Positions 24,378-30,961 of a stretch of DNA of 30,961 bases are shown piece by piece (positions within the stretch are counted from its first letter, which is position 1; each line of letters starts with the position of its first letter). Made by a program: the position numbers and the translations under genes. Under the pieces are notes generated by a model. The model was not told the DNA's origin. It made no database searches and saw only the letters and a list, made by a program, of their open reading frames with translations. Source of the stretch: CALAMD01 sp035301345 (GTDB taxonomy: Bacteria > Bacillota > Bacilli > Bacillales > Amphibacillaceae); the NCBI GenBank assembly GCA_035301345.1, contig DATGUM010000047.1, forward strand, positions 1 to 30,961, written 5' to 3'.

Positions 24378-25574
24378 ATGAAGTATGATCATATTTTAAT
24401 ACGGTACGGAGAACTCGGTTTAAAAGGGAAGAACATGAAGATGTTTATTTCGCGACTAAAACAAAATATTGAAGAAAAGTTGCGAAGTTTTTCAAACGTA
24501 TCTGTTCAATCAACGCGTTCTAGAATATTTATTATGTTAAACGGAGAAGCACCAGAGCCTATCATTGAAAAGTGTCAGCAAGTATTCGGTATATACAGTA
24601 TGAGTTTAGCGATAAAAGTAGAGAATACGCAAGAAGCGATTGAAGCAGGAGCGCTTTTTGCCCTAGAAAATAGTGACGCAAAAACATTTAAAGTCGTTAC
24701 GAAAAGAGCAAACAAGCAGTATCCTACACGATCACAGGAAATGAATCAGTTACTCGGTGCTCACTTACTTCGCTCAACAGAAGGTATTACGGTAGATGTT
24801 CATGAACCGGATGTCGAAGTGAAAGTTGAAATAAGAAATAATGCGACATACATTATGTCTGATGTCGTTAAAGGGCTCGGTGGTTTACCTGTAAAAACAG
24901 CAGGCAAGTCATTATTACTACTTTCGGGAGGAATTGATAGTCCAGTTGCAGGTTATTTAGCGATGAAGCGTGGTGTTGAAATTGAAGCTGTTCATTTTCA
25001 TTCACCACCGTTTACGAGTGAGCGAGCGAAACAAAAGGTATTAGATTTAGCAAAGAAATTAACGGTTTACGGACATTCTATTACCGTTCATCTCGTGCCA
25101 TTCACAAACGTACAACAAGAAATATCGAAACAAATTCCAGATCGTTATTCGATGACAGTTATGCGTCGTATTATGATGCAAATAAGTGAAACTATTTGCC
25201 AAAAGGAATCTATTTTGTCATTAACAACAGGTGAAAGTTTAGGGCAAGTTGCGAGTCAAACGATGCAAAGTATGCATACGATTAACGAAGTGACGAATTA
25301 TCCGATATTACGGCCGTTAGTTGCGATGGATAAAGAAGAAATAGTTAATATTTCAAAAGAAATCGATACGTATGACATTTCAATCCGTCCTTATGAAGAT
25401 TGCTGTACCGTATTCGTTCCGAAAGCACCGAAGACGAATCCGAGTCGTGAACGAGTGAATCATTATGAATCAGAAGCAGATTTATCAGAAGCGATTGAGC
25501 AGGCGATTGCCGGCATTGAAAAAGTAACGATTAAAGAAAACGACGAAGAAGAACGTTTATCACACTTATTATAA
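24378..25574 (+). CDS. thiI: tRNA 4-thiouridine synthase ThiI
   Basis: Adenylates U8 of tRNA and inserts sulfur; it also serves thiamine thiazole synthesis. Order: ferredoxin-like N-terminal part (YDHILIRYGELGLKGKN), THUMP domain about 60-165 (KVVTKRANKQYP), PP-loop SGGIDSP at 183-189, and a C-terminal segment with the vicinal cysteines C342-C343 in YEDCCTVF. The rhodanese domain of the enterobacterial protein is absent, as normal for Bacillales. AAAGGAT precedes the ATG. It is co-transcribed with the cysteine desulfurase that should load it with sulfur. A hairpin (25628-25653) follows. Confidence 0.96.
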   Translation: MKYDHILIRYGELGLKGKNMKMFISRLKQNIEEKLRSFSNVSVQSTRSRIFIMLNGEAPEPIIEKCQQVFGIYSMSLAIKVENTQEAIEAGALFALENSDAKTFKVVTKRANKQYPTRSQEMNQLLGAHLLRSTEGITVDVHEPDVEVKVEIRNNATYIMSDVVKGLGGLPVKTAGKSLLLLSGGIDSPVAGYLAMKRGVEIEAVHFHSPPFTSERAKQKVLDLAKKLTVYGHSITVHLVPFTNVQQEISKQIPDRYSMTVMRRIMMQISETICQKESILSLTTGESLGQVASQTMQSMHTINEVTNYPILRPLVAMDKEEIVNISKEIDTYDISIRPYEDCCTVFVPKAPKTNPSRERVNHYESEADLSEAIEQAIAGIEKVTIKENDEEERLSHLL

Positions 25575-25627
25575 TTGTGAACCTACCATATTTTAAACAA
25601 ATCCGTCTTTCGTAAAAAGAATGAAAA

Positions 25628-25653
25628 GAGCTGCTTAAAAAATTAAGCAGCTC
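25628..25653. terminator. Hairpin downstream of thiI
   Basis: GAGCTGCTTAA (25628-25638) pairs perfectly with TTAAGCAGCTC (25643-25653), loop AAAA. There is no proper T-run on the plus strand; still the most likely end of the nifS-thiI transcript. Confidence 0.6.
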
Positions 25654-25805
25654 AATACTTCCTTGTAAAACTATGTAAAACACAGTTCTGCTCCATTTTT
25701 TCATACTTAGTTATTAGAATTTACTTAACATTCTTAATTAAATAATTGGACTTATAAACGAAAACAACTCATAATAAATATAAGTGAAAAAGAGGAGGGT
25801 GTTTC

Positions 25806-26306
25806 ATGCGAACGGTTAATTTTAATGGTGAACAAATGATCCTTTTAGGTACAGAAATCAATGTCGGAGACAAGGCGCCGAGTTGTTCCGTTTTAACGAC
25901 TGCTTTAGAGAAAACGTCGATTGAAGAACTTGAGGGAAAAGTGAAGCTAGTTAGTGTTGTACCATCTATTGATACAGGTGTATGCTCTACACAAACGAAT
26001 ACGTTTAATAAGGAAGTAGCAGCACTTGATCACGTTCAAGCAGTTACGATAAGTATGGATTTACCATTTGCTCAAGAAAGATGGCAAGAGGAAAATAATG
26101 CGAATGACGTCATTATGCTTTCAGATCACGTCCATGCTGATTTTGGGATGAAGTATGGTGTGCTCATTCAAAAGCTGAGACTACTTACGCGTGCTGTCTT
26201 CATCATAGATTCAAGCGGTGTAATCGTTTATGAGGAAATCGTTGAAGAAGTAACAGATTCTGTTAATTATGAAGCGGCCTTAGAAGCGTTAAAGTCAGCT
26301 AAATAG
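25806..26306 (+). CDS. tpx: Thiol peroxidase Tpx lacking the usual resolving cysteine
   Basis: Peroxiredoxin of the Tpx family, 166 residues, which reduces hydroperoxides in the cytosol. The peroxidatic site is intact: VVPSIDTGVCSTQT with C60. FAQERW and LSDHVHADFGMKYGVL are in their expected places. The resolving cysteine, normally in an RWCGAEG-like segment, is missing: here the sequence runs RWQEENN. The only other cysteine is C27. The enzyme may therefore act as a 1-Cys form or use C27 or an external thiol. GAGGAGGG lies directly before ATG 25806. It stands alone, between thiI and ytxK, with a terminator at 26339. The neighbour ytfJ found in B. subtilis is absent. Confidence 0.93.
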   Translation: MRTVNFNGEQMILLGTEINVGDKAPSCSVLTTALEKTSIEELEGKVKLVSVVPSIDTGVCSTQTNTFNKEVAALDHVQAVTISMDLPFAQERWQEENNANDVIMLSDHVHADFGMKYGVLIQKLRLLTRAVFIIDSSGVIVYEEIVEEVTDSVNYEAALEALKSAK

Positions 26307-26338
26307 AGTCATTGATTAATGAATATAAAATATATGTG

Positions 26339-26400
26339 CGACATGCCCTCATTTTGACATAATATCTATGGACAAAGGAGTGACATGTCGCTTTATTTTT
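26339..26400 (+). terminator. tpx terminator
   Basis: GCGACATG (26339-26346) pairs with CATGTCGC (26384-26391), followed by TTTATTTTT. The end of the T-run forms the first bases of the next promoter. Confidence 0.75.
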
Positions 26401-26426
26401 GACGTTCAATAAACATTTGATACAAT
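26399..26426 (+). promoter_or_regulatory. Sigma-A promoter for ytxK-moaB
   Basis: TTGACG (26399-26404), 16 bases, TACAAT (26421-26426), with the extended TG at 26418-26419. It is 39 bases before the ytxK start. Confidence 0.8.
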
Positions 26427-26465
26427 ATGACAGACGAATGAAATGAATATTTAAAGGTGGATACG

Positions 26466-27452
26466 ATGGAAGAAAAAAATATAGAGGTTCTATTTAATTG
26501 GCTTGATGAGTCAACAGAAGTAATTACGAAGCATGAAGACGAACCATATTTAGACGGATTAGGAGTAGCATTAGAAGTGCTATTTTATGAACAAGCGACA
26601 AATACGATGGATGATGAGTTAGCGGCATTAATGAATCAATCACTGAAAAATATAAACATTAATGAATGTTCTCCTCAAGAGATACGAAAAGCTGTTCAAT
26701 TAGCAATCATTAAAGGCATGCAACGTTCAACACAGTCACAACACTTGATGACTCCGGAGTCGATTGCGTTACTTATGAGTTACTTTATCGAAAAGTTAAT
26801 GAGTGAACAGACGAATCTTCGGATATTTGATCCAGTTGTCGGAACAGGGAATTTGTTGACGACAGTGATGCAACGACTAAATAACGTGGAAGCTGCTTAT
26901 GGAAGTGAAGTAGATAATACGCTTATCCAGCTCGCTTTATACAATGCGAATTTACAAAAATTAAATGTTGAGCTTTTCCATCAAGACAGTTTACGACCGT
27001 TTTTACTTGATCCTGTCGATGTCGTCGTTGGTGATTTACCTGTTGGGTATTATCCAGATGATATACAAGCAAGTAACTTTGATCTAAAAGCGAAAGAAGG
27101 GCATTCGTATGCTCATCACTTAATGATTGAGCAAAGCTTATATTATACGAAAGAAAGTGGTTATTTATTTTTCTTAGTGCCAGAGTTTTTATTTGATAGT
27201 GATCAAGCGGATCAATTAAATGCATTTATTCATAAACATGCGCATATCATCGGTCTCGTTCGTTTGCCGGAAACAGCATTTTCTTCTAAGAACAATGTAA
27301 AAAGCATTTTGATTTTACAGAAAAAAGGCGAACAAACGAAAGATCCGAACGAACCATTGCTCGTTAATATGCCTTCATTATCAAATGTAGCGGCTATGGA
27401 AGATATTACGAACCAAATGAACAACTGGTTTTTATCTTATAAGAATGAATAA
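26466..27452 (+). CDS. ytxK: Class I SAM-dependent methyltransferase-like protein YtxK
   Basis: A 328-residue protein with the fold of N6-adenine DNA methylases. Motif I is FDPVVGTGNLL at 121-131; the catalytic motif IV position reads DVVVGDLPVGYY at 185-196, i.e. D-L-P-V instead of the usual (N/D)PP(Y/F). A helical N-terminal region precedes, as in type I M subunits, but no specificity subunit is nearby. The substrate is unknown. The start is ATG 26466 with AGGTGG five bases upstream; an in-frame GTG at 26457 is part of that site. It is followed 14 bases later by moaB on the same transcript. In B. subtilis ytxK is next to ackA, which is absent here. Confidence 0.88.
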   Translation: MEEKNIEVLFNWLDESTEVITKHEDEPYLDGLGVALEVLFYEQATNTMDDELAALMNQSLKNININECSPQEIRKAVQLAIIKGMQRSTQSQHLMTPESIALLMSYFIEKLMSEQTNLRIFDPVVGTGNLLTTVMQRLNNVEAAYGSEVDNTLIQLALYNANLQKLNVELFHQDSLRPFLLDPVDVVVGDLPVGYYPDDIQASNFDLKAKEGHSYAHHLMIEQSLYYTKESGYLFFLVPEFLFDSDQADQLNAFIHKHAHIIGLVRLPETAFSSKNNVKSILILQKKGEQTKDPNEPLLVNMPSLSNVAAMEDITNQMNNWFLSYKNE

Positions 27453-27466
27453 AGGAGAGGTCTGTA

Positions 27467-27976
27467 TTGTCTGTACATGAACATAAAAAGCAGAAACGAT
27501 CAGTACGCTGCCATATTATAACAGTAAGTGATACACGAACGTTAGAAACGGATAAAAGCGGTAAGCTTATAACAACACTGCTTGAAGAAAGTGGTCACGT
27601 AGCTATCGACCGAGAAGTTGTCGTTGATGAACAAGACGCTATTAAGGAAGCCATTAAAGAGGCGAGTAAAAGAGAAGAAGTAGACGTTATATTAACAAAT
27701 GGTGGAACAGGTATTTCATATCGTGATGTGACGATAGAAACGGTTGAATCTTTGTTAGATAAAGAAATTCCTGGCTTTGGTGAAATATTCCGTGTGCTTA
27801 GCTATGAGGAAGATATCGGTTCAGCAGCTATTATGTCACGAGCAATTGCAGGAGTCATTAACCATAAAGCAATCTTTACGACACCAGGCTCATCAGGTGC
27901 AGTAAAGTTAGCGATGAATAAATTAATTATTCCTGAACTATCGCACGTCGTTAATGAAACTCAAAAAGATTTATAA
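27467..27976 (+). CDS. moaB: Molybdenum cofactor biosynthesis protein MoaB
   Basis: MogA/MoaB-family protein of 169 residues that adenylates molybdopterin, or is thought to, in cofactor synthesis. The signature segments VSDTRTLETDKSGKL near 22-36, TNGGTGISYRDVT near 78-90 and TPGSSGAVKLAMNKLIIPEL at the C terminus are intact. Translation starts at TTG 27467: AAAGGAGAGG at 27451-27460 is well placed for it and no in-frame ATG is close. The site overlaps the ytxK stop codon, so the two genes are coupled. No other moa or mob gene is in this window. Confidence 0.93.
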   Translation: MSVHEHKKQKRSVRCHIITVSDTRTLETDKSGKLITTLLEESGHVAIDREVVVDEQDAIKEAIKEASKREEVDVILTNGGTGISYRDVTIETVESLLDKEIPGFGEIFRVLSYEEDIGSAAIMSRAIAGVINHKAIFTTPGSSGAVKLAMNKLIIPELSHVVNETQKDL

Positions 27977-27984
27977 ATAAAAAC

Positions 27985-28025
27985 GTGACTCTTTTATGCA
28001 CAGAAAATCGTGTAAAAAGAGTCAC
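27985..28025. terminator. Bidirectional terminator between moaB and uspA
   Basis: GTGACTCTTTT (27985-27995) pairs with AAAAGAGTCAC (28015-28025). T-rich tracts follow on both strands, the better one on the minus strand, so it ends both converging transcripts. Confidence 0.88.
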
Positions 28026-28042
28026 ATTTTATGAATAATTGA

Positions 28043-28477
28043 TTAACGGACGATTAAAACGTCACACGTTGCATAACGTGTAATGCTTTCTGAAATACTA
28101 CCCATTAAGAATCTTTCAACGGCGTTTAGTCCAGTCGCACCACACACAATGAGGTCAACTTCGAATGTTTGTGCGATGTCTTTTGAAATCTTGACTTTTG
28201 GTGAACCATATTCAACATGTTTTTCAATGTTTGTTACACCTTTTTCTTTACCATTTTCTACATATCTGTCTAAGAGCTCGTTTGCATACTGATCCGCTCG
28301 CTCAGCTAACGTTCTATCGTACGCTTCAGCTGTGGCGAAAGTTCTTGAGTCAACAACATGAGTCACGACTAACTTCGCATCATTATCCTTTGCTAGGACG
28401 AGAGCTTTTTCAAAAGCTTTCTCTGATGCTTTTGATCCATCAACGGCTACTAAAATTGTATTATAAATTAAGGTCAT
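28043..28477 (-). CDS. Universal stress protein (UspA family)
   Basis: A 144-residue single-domain Usp. TILVAVDGSKASEKAFEKAL opens the fold, and the ATP-binding signature G-2X-G-9X-G-S is exact in GATGLNAVERFLMGS near 114-128, so it is the nucleotide-binding type. The final strand CDVLIVR is typical. AGGAGGG about eight bases before ATG 28477 fixes the start; a TATAAT on the minus strand at 28498-28503 is its probable -10. It is divergent from ald, the order also seen in staphylococci. The specific stress function is unknown. Confidence 0.93.
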   Translation of the reverse strand: MTLIYNTILVAVDGSKASEKAFEKALVLAKDNDAKLVVTHVVDSRTFATAEAYDRTLAERADQYANELLDRYVENGKEKGVTNIEKHVEYGSPKVKISKDIAQTFEVDLIVCGATGLNAVERFLMGSISESITRYATCDVLIVR

Positions 28478-28606
28478 AAAACATCCCTCCTATACTTATT
28501 ATACCTCAAAATAGGAAATTCAATCGTCTAAATCTAAACAATTTGTTAATATTTTGTCGTGAAAAAGACGAATCTATTAAAAAAGGTATATATATTGTCG
28601 GAATTT

Positions 28607-28615
28607 TGATATAAT
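28607..28615 (+). promoter_or_regulatory. Extended -10 promoter for ald-ytkL
   Basis: TG-A-TATAAT, a perfect extended -10 element, 42 bases before the ald start. No convincing -35 is seen. Confidence 0.65.
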
Positions 28616-28657
28616 TTCTGTAATTAAATATATTTTTCAAAGGACTGAAGAATAAAA

Positions 28658-29773
28658 GTGAAAATTGGAATCCCTAAAGAAACGTTAAAAAACGAAAATA
28701 GAATAGCAATGACGCCAGAAGGTGCTTTTGCCCTTATTGATGCAGGACATGAAGTGTATGTTGAAACAGGTGCTGGAGAAGGTTCAGGGTTTACAGATGA
28801 ATCGTATGCAGATGTTGGTGTAACGATTGTCAAAACAGCAGCTGAAGCATGGGAAAAAGAATTAATTTTAAAAGTAAAAGAACCACAAGTAGAAGAGTAT
28901 GATTATTTATATGACGGCCAGATGATCTTTACTTACTTACATTTAGCTGCTCATGAATCATTGACGAAAAAGCTGATGGATAAAAAAGTAACAGCAATCG
29001 CATATGAGACGGTACAATTATCAAATAACGCATTACCACTACTTACGCCGATGAGTGAAGTTGCTGGATATATGGCTACACAATTAGGCGCTCAGTTTTT
29101 AGAAAAGACTAAAGGTGGTAAAGGTGTTTTATTAGCAGGTATTCCTGGGGTAAAACGCGGGAAAGTAACTATTATTGGCGGTGGGAACGTCGGAACAAAT
29201 GCGGCAAAAATCGCAGTTGGTCTCGGAGCTAACGTATCAATTATTGATTTAAGTGCTGATCGCTTACGTGAACTTGATGAATTGTTTGGTTCATCTGTCA
29301 GCACAGTTATGTCGAACCCACTAAACATTCAAAATGAAATTGAAAACTCTGACTTAGTCATCGGTGCAGTTTTAATTCCAGGAGCGAAAGCACCGACGTT
29401 AGTAACAGAAGAGATGGTTAAGAATATGATGCCTGGTTCAGTGATCCTCGATGTTGCTATTGATCAAGGAGGAATTTTTGAAACAGCAGACCGTATTACG
29501 ACGCATGACGATCCGACGTATGAAAAGCACGGTGTTTTACATTATGCTGTGTCAAATATGCCTGGTGCTGTACCGAGAACGTCTACGATAGGGCTTGTTA
29601 ACGCAACGTTACCTTACGTTCTACAAATAGCTAATAAAGGCTTTATGCGTGCGTGTACAGATAATGAAGCACTTGCTAAAGGAATAAATGTTCACGGGGG
29701 ATATGTGACGATAAAAGGTGTAGCAGATGCTCATGAATTATCGTATAAAGACATTTCTACTTTATTAAATTAA
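28658..29773 (+). CDS. ald: Alanine dehydrogenase
   Basis: NAD-dependent enzyme that interconverts L-alanine and pyruvate plus ammonia. The N terminus MKIGIPKETLKNENRIAMTP with the substrate arginine, the VKEPQ lysine segment near 72-76, HLAAHESL with the catalytic histidine near 95, and the dinucleotide fold GGGNVGTNAAKIAVGLGANV near 173-192 are all present. The 371 residues match the family. The start is GTG 28658; AAAGGA at 28639-28644 is spaced a rather long 13 bases, so translation may be modest. It is co-transcribed with ytkL, 23 bases downstream, as in B. subtilis. Confidence 0.96.
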   Translation: MKIGIPKETLKNENRIAMTPEGAFALIDAGHEVYVETGAGEGSGFTDESYADVGVTIVKTAAEAWEKELILKVKEPQVEEYDYLYDGQMIFTYLHLAAHESLTKKLMDKKVTAIAYETVQLSNNALPLLTPMSEVAGYMATQLGAQFLEKTKGGKGVLLAGIPGVKRGKVTIIGGGNVGTNAAKIAVGLGANVSIIDLSADRLRELDELFGSSVSTVMSNPLNIQNEIENSDLVIGAVLIPGAKAPTLVTEEMVKNMMPGSVILDVAIDQGGIFETADRITTHDDPTYEKHGVLHYAVSNMPGAVPRTSTIGLVNATLPYVLQIANKGFMRACTDNEALAKGINVHGGYVTIKGVADAHELSYKDISTLLN

Positions 29774-29796
29774 TTGTTTAAGGAGTGATTGATGAG

Positions 29797-30477
29797 ATGG
29801 AAGTATCGTTTCACGGACATTCTTTTATACGTGTGAAAACAACGGAACATACAATTTTAATTGATCCATTTATTACGGGTAATCAGTTATGTGACCTAGA
29901 TGCTGCGACTGTTGAAGCAGACATTATTTTGCTCACACATGGGCACGGCGATCATGTAGGTGATACAGTTAGTATCGCTAAACGAACAGGGGCGCGAGTT
30001 GTTGCTATTAACGAATTAGCTATCTATCTAGCGCAACAAGGTTTAGACACTCACGGCATGAATATTGGTGGTGGCTATACATTCGATTTTGGTCACGTAA
30101 AATATACTCAAGCGTTTCACAGTTCTTCCTATGAAGAGGAAGATGGAACGTTTATTTATACGGGTATGCCAGCTGGAATTATTTTAACCGTTGAAGGTAA
30201 AGAATTATACCACGTCGGAGATACTGGGTTATTTTCTGATTTGAAATTAATTGGAGATCATCACGACATTGATGTCGCATTTATTCCGATTGGAGATAAT
30301 TTCACAATGGGTCCAGCAGACGCACTAGTAGCAGCTGATTGGATTCAAGCAAAAACAGTTGTGCCAGTTCATTACAACACGTTCCCAGTAATCAAGCAAG
30401 ATGCTGAAGCATTTGCAGCAAAGGTTAAAAACGGCGTTGGCAAAGCGCTAGCTGTCGGAGAATCATTAACAATATAA
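29797..30477 (+). CDS. ytkL: Metallo-beta-lactamase-fold hydrolase YtkL (UPF0173)
   Basis: A 226-residue member of the UPF0173 metal-dependent hydrolases. The zinc-binding signature HGHGDH is at residues 48-53 (LLTHGHGDHVGD), with further ligands in FHSSSYEEEDGT, YHVGDTGLFSD and VPVHYNTFP. The physiological substrate is unknown. ATG 29797 is chosen: AAGGAG at 29780-29785 is 11 bases upstream, while an in-frame GTG at 29785 lies within it. It follows ald on the same transcript and ends at a strong terminator. Confidence 0.92.
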   Translation: MEVSFHGHSFIRVKTTEHTILIDPFITGNQLCDLDAATVEADIILLTHGHGDHVGDTVSIAKRTGARVVAINELAIYLAQQGLDTHGMNIGGGYTFDFGHVKYTQAFHSSSYEEEDGTFIYTGMPAGIILTVEGKELYHVGDTGLFSDLKLIGDHHDIDVAFIPIGDNFTMGPADALVAADWIQAKTVVPVHYNTFPVIKQDAEAFAAKVKNGVGKALAVGESLTI

Positions 30478-30524
30478 TCTATGAATGATGAAGCGGCTGG
30501 GATTAAGCTAGCTTCAGGTCAATA

Positions 30525-30567
30525 AAAATGCTTGTGTTTATCATAAAAAGATAAGCACGAGCATTTT
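30525..30567 (+). terminator. ald-ytkL terminator
   Basis: An 18-bp stem (30525-30542 with 30550-30567, two G-U pairs) and a seven-base loop, ending in TTTT. Beyond it, 30568-30727 holds no recognisable gene except a 23-codon hydrophobic frame of doubtful reality. Confidence 0.88.
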
Positions 30568-30727
30568 CCATATCTAAAGGCGATATTTTTTGAACATGAA
30601 GAGCATCTTCGTAATTTATTGTGTGCTTACTTTAATTTTACTAGAGTTGCTCTTTTTGTGTGCCTAAATTTAATTAAAAAGAAATAAACTTACTGAAATT
30701 ACGCATTTTATTTCATTTGGTTTTGTT

Positions 30728-30961
30728 GATTGAGTCAAGTATTTGTGGGTATCTAATAAATATGTTCAAAATACCATCTTTTGTATAGTTTATTTTTATT
30801 AAATGACTCTTTAATCACCCCAGGTGATATATACTTCATTTTTCGCGAGTGATCGTTTCAGAACTATACTACGCTTGCCGTGGGACGACCTCAACTTCTA
30901 GAACCTCCATTATCATGTCGGTTCTAGGGATTTTCGGATACGTGTAATGAAATAGGTTACC
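30728..30961. mobile_element. Second copy of the MITE-like repeat, cut by the window end
   Basis: From GATTGAGTCAAGTATTTGTGGG at 30728 the sequence follows the element at 19856 in the same orientation to the last base of the window, with about a dozen single-base changes and one larger difference: the block between CTACGCTTGCC and TCAACTTCTAGAACC is about 20 bases shorter here. The flank before 30728 is unrelated to the flank of the first copy, which confirms the left boundary. The right end and target duplication lie outside the window. Confidence 0.88.

Noticed and set aside
1..30961. CRISPR array, tRNA, rRNA or prophage genes
   Set aside because: I found no regularly spaced repeats, no tRNA or rRNA-like sequence and no phage structural genes on either strand.

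Overview
The window reads as chromosomal core sequence from a low-GC Gram-positive bacterium of the order Bacillales, most likely a motile Bacillaceae-type species. Codon use is AT-rich and strong AAGGAGG-type ribosome binding sites precede most genes. The gene order (sftA, murC, ytxG-ytxH, aroA, ccpA, motP-motS, tyrS, rpsD, ezrA, nifS-like-thiI, tpx, ytxK, moaB, uspA, ald, ytkL) follows the segment known from Bacillus subtilis and partly from staphylococci. The MotPS stator pair and a sigma-B-type promoter favour a Bacillus-like relative over Staphylococcus. I cannot name the species.

Layout. 1-4799: the soluble DNA translocase SftA, a nicotinate phosphoribosyltransferase and MurC. 4800-5897: the ytxG-ytxH pair behind a sigma-B-type promoter. 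5961-8126 (minus): a long FtsA-like actin-fold ATPase with a repetitive C-terminal half. 8208-12354: chorismate mutase/DAHP synthase, CcpA and the MotP/MotS stator. 12425-15337 (minus): a class A penicillin-binding protein with an FN3-like domain and a very acidic tail. 15490-16997: a tyrosine T-box and tyrS. 17053-19267: an accessory block with a small oxidase-like membrane protein, a marR gene with an in-frame stop, and a luciferase-like oxidoreductase; two good Fur-box candidates lie in it. 19463-20294: a small coiled-coil gene and a 439-bp MITE-like insertion with inverted ends and a perfect 9-bp target duplication. 20385-23107: rpsD (minus) with a structured leader, then ezrA. 23210-25574: cysteine desulfurase and ThiI. 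25806-30477: Tpx, YtxK, MoaB, UspA (minus), alanine dehydrogenase and YtkL. A second copy of the MITE-like repeat begins at 30728 and runs off the end.

How the genes work together. Much of the window serves envelope growth and division: SftA clears DNA from the septum, EzrA controls FtsZ rings, MurC and the PBP make and polymerise cell wall, and the FtsA-like protein may belong with them. NifS-like protein plus ThiI form a sulfur relay to tRNA 4-thiouridine and thiamine. CcpA links carbon status to global transcription. YtxG, YtxH, UspA and Tpx are stress functions.

The most unusual signals are the MITE-like family, a roughly 100-bp palindrome flanked by 7-bp direct repeats between aroA and ccpA, the repeat-bearing FtsA-like protein, the putative Fur-controlled block around 17-19 kb, and a thiol peroxidase without its usual resolving cysteine. 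I did not see a complete new defence or mobile system, a CRISPR array, or tRNA/rRNA genes.
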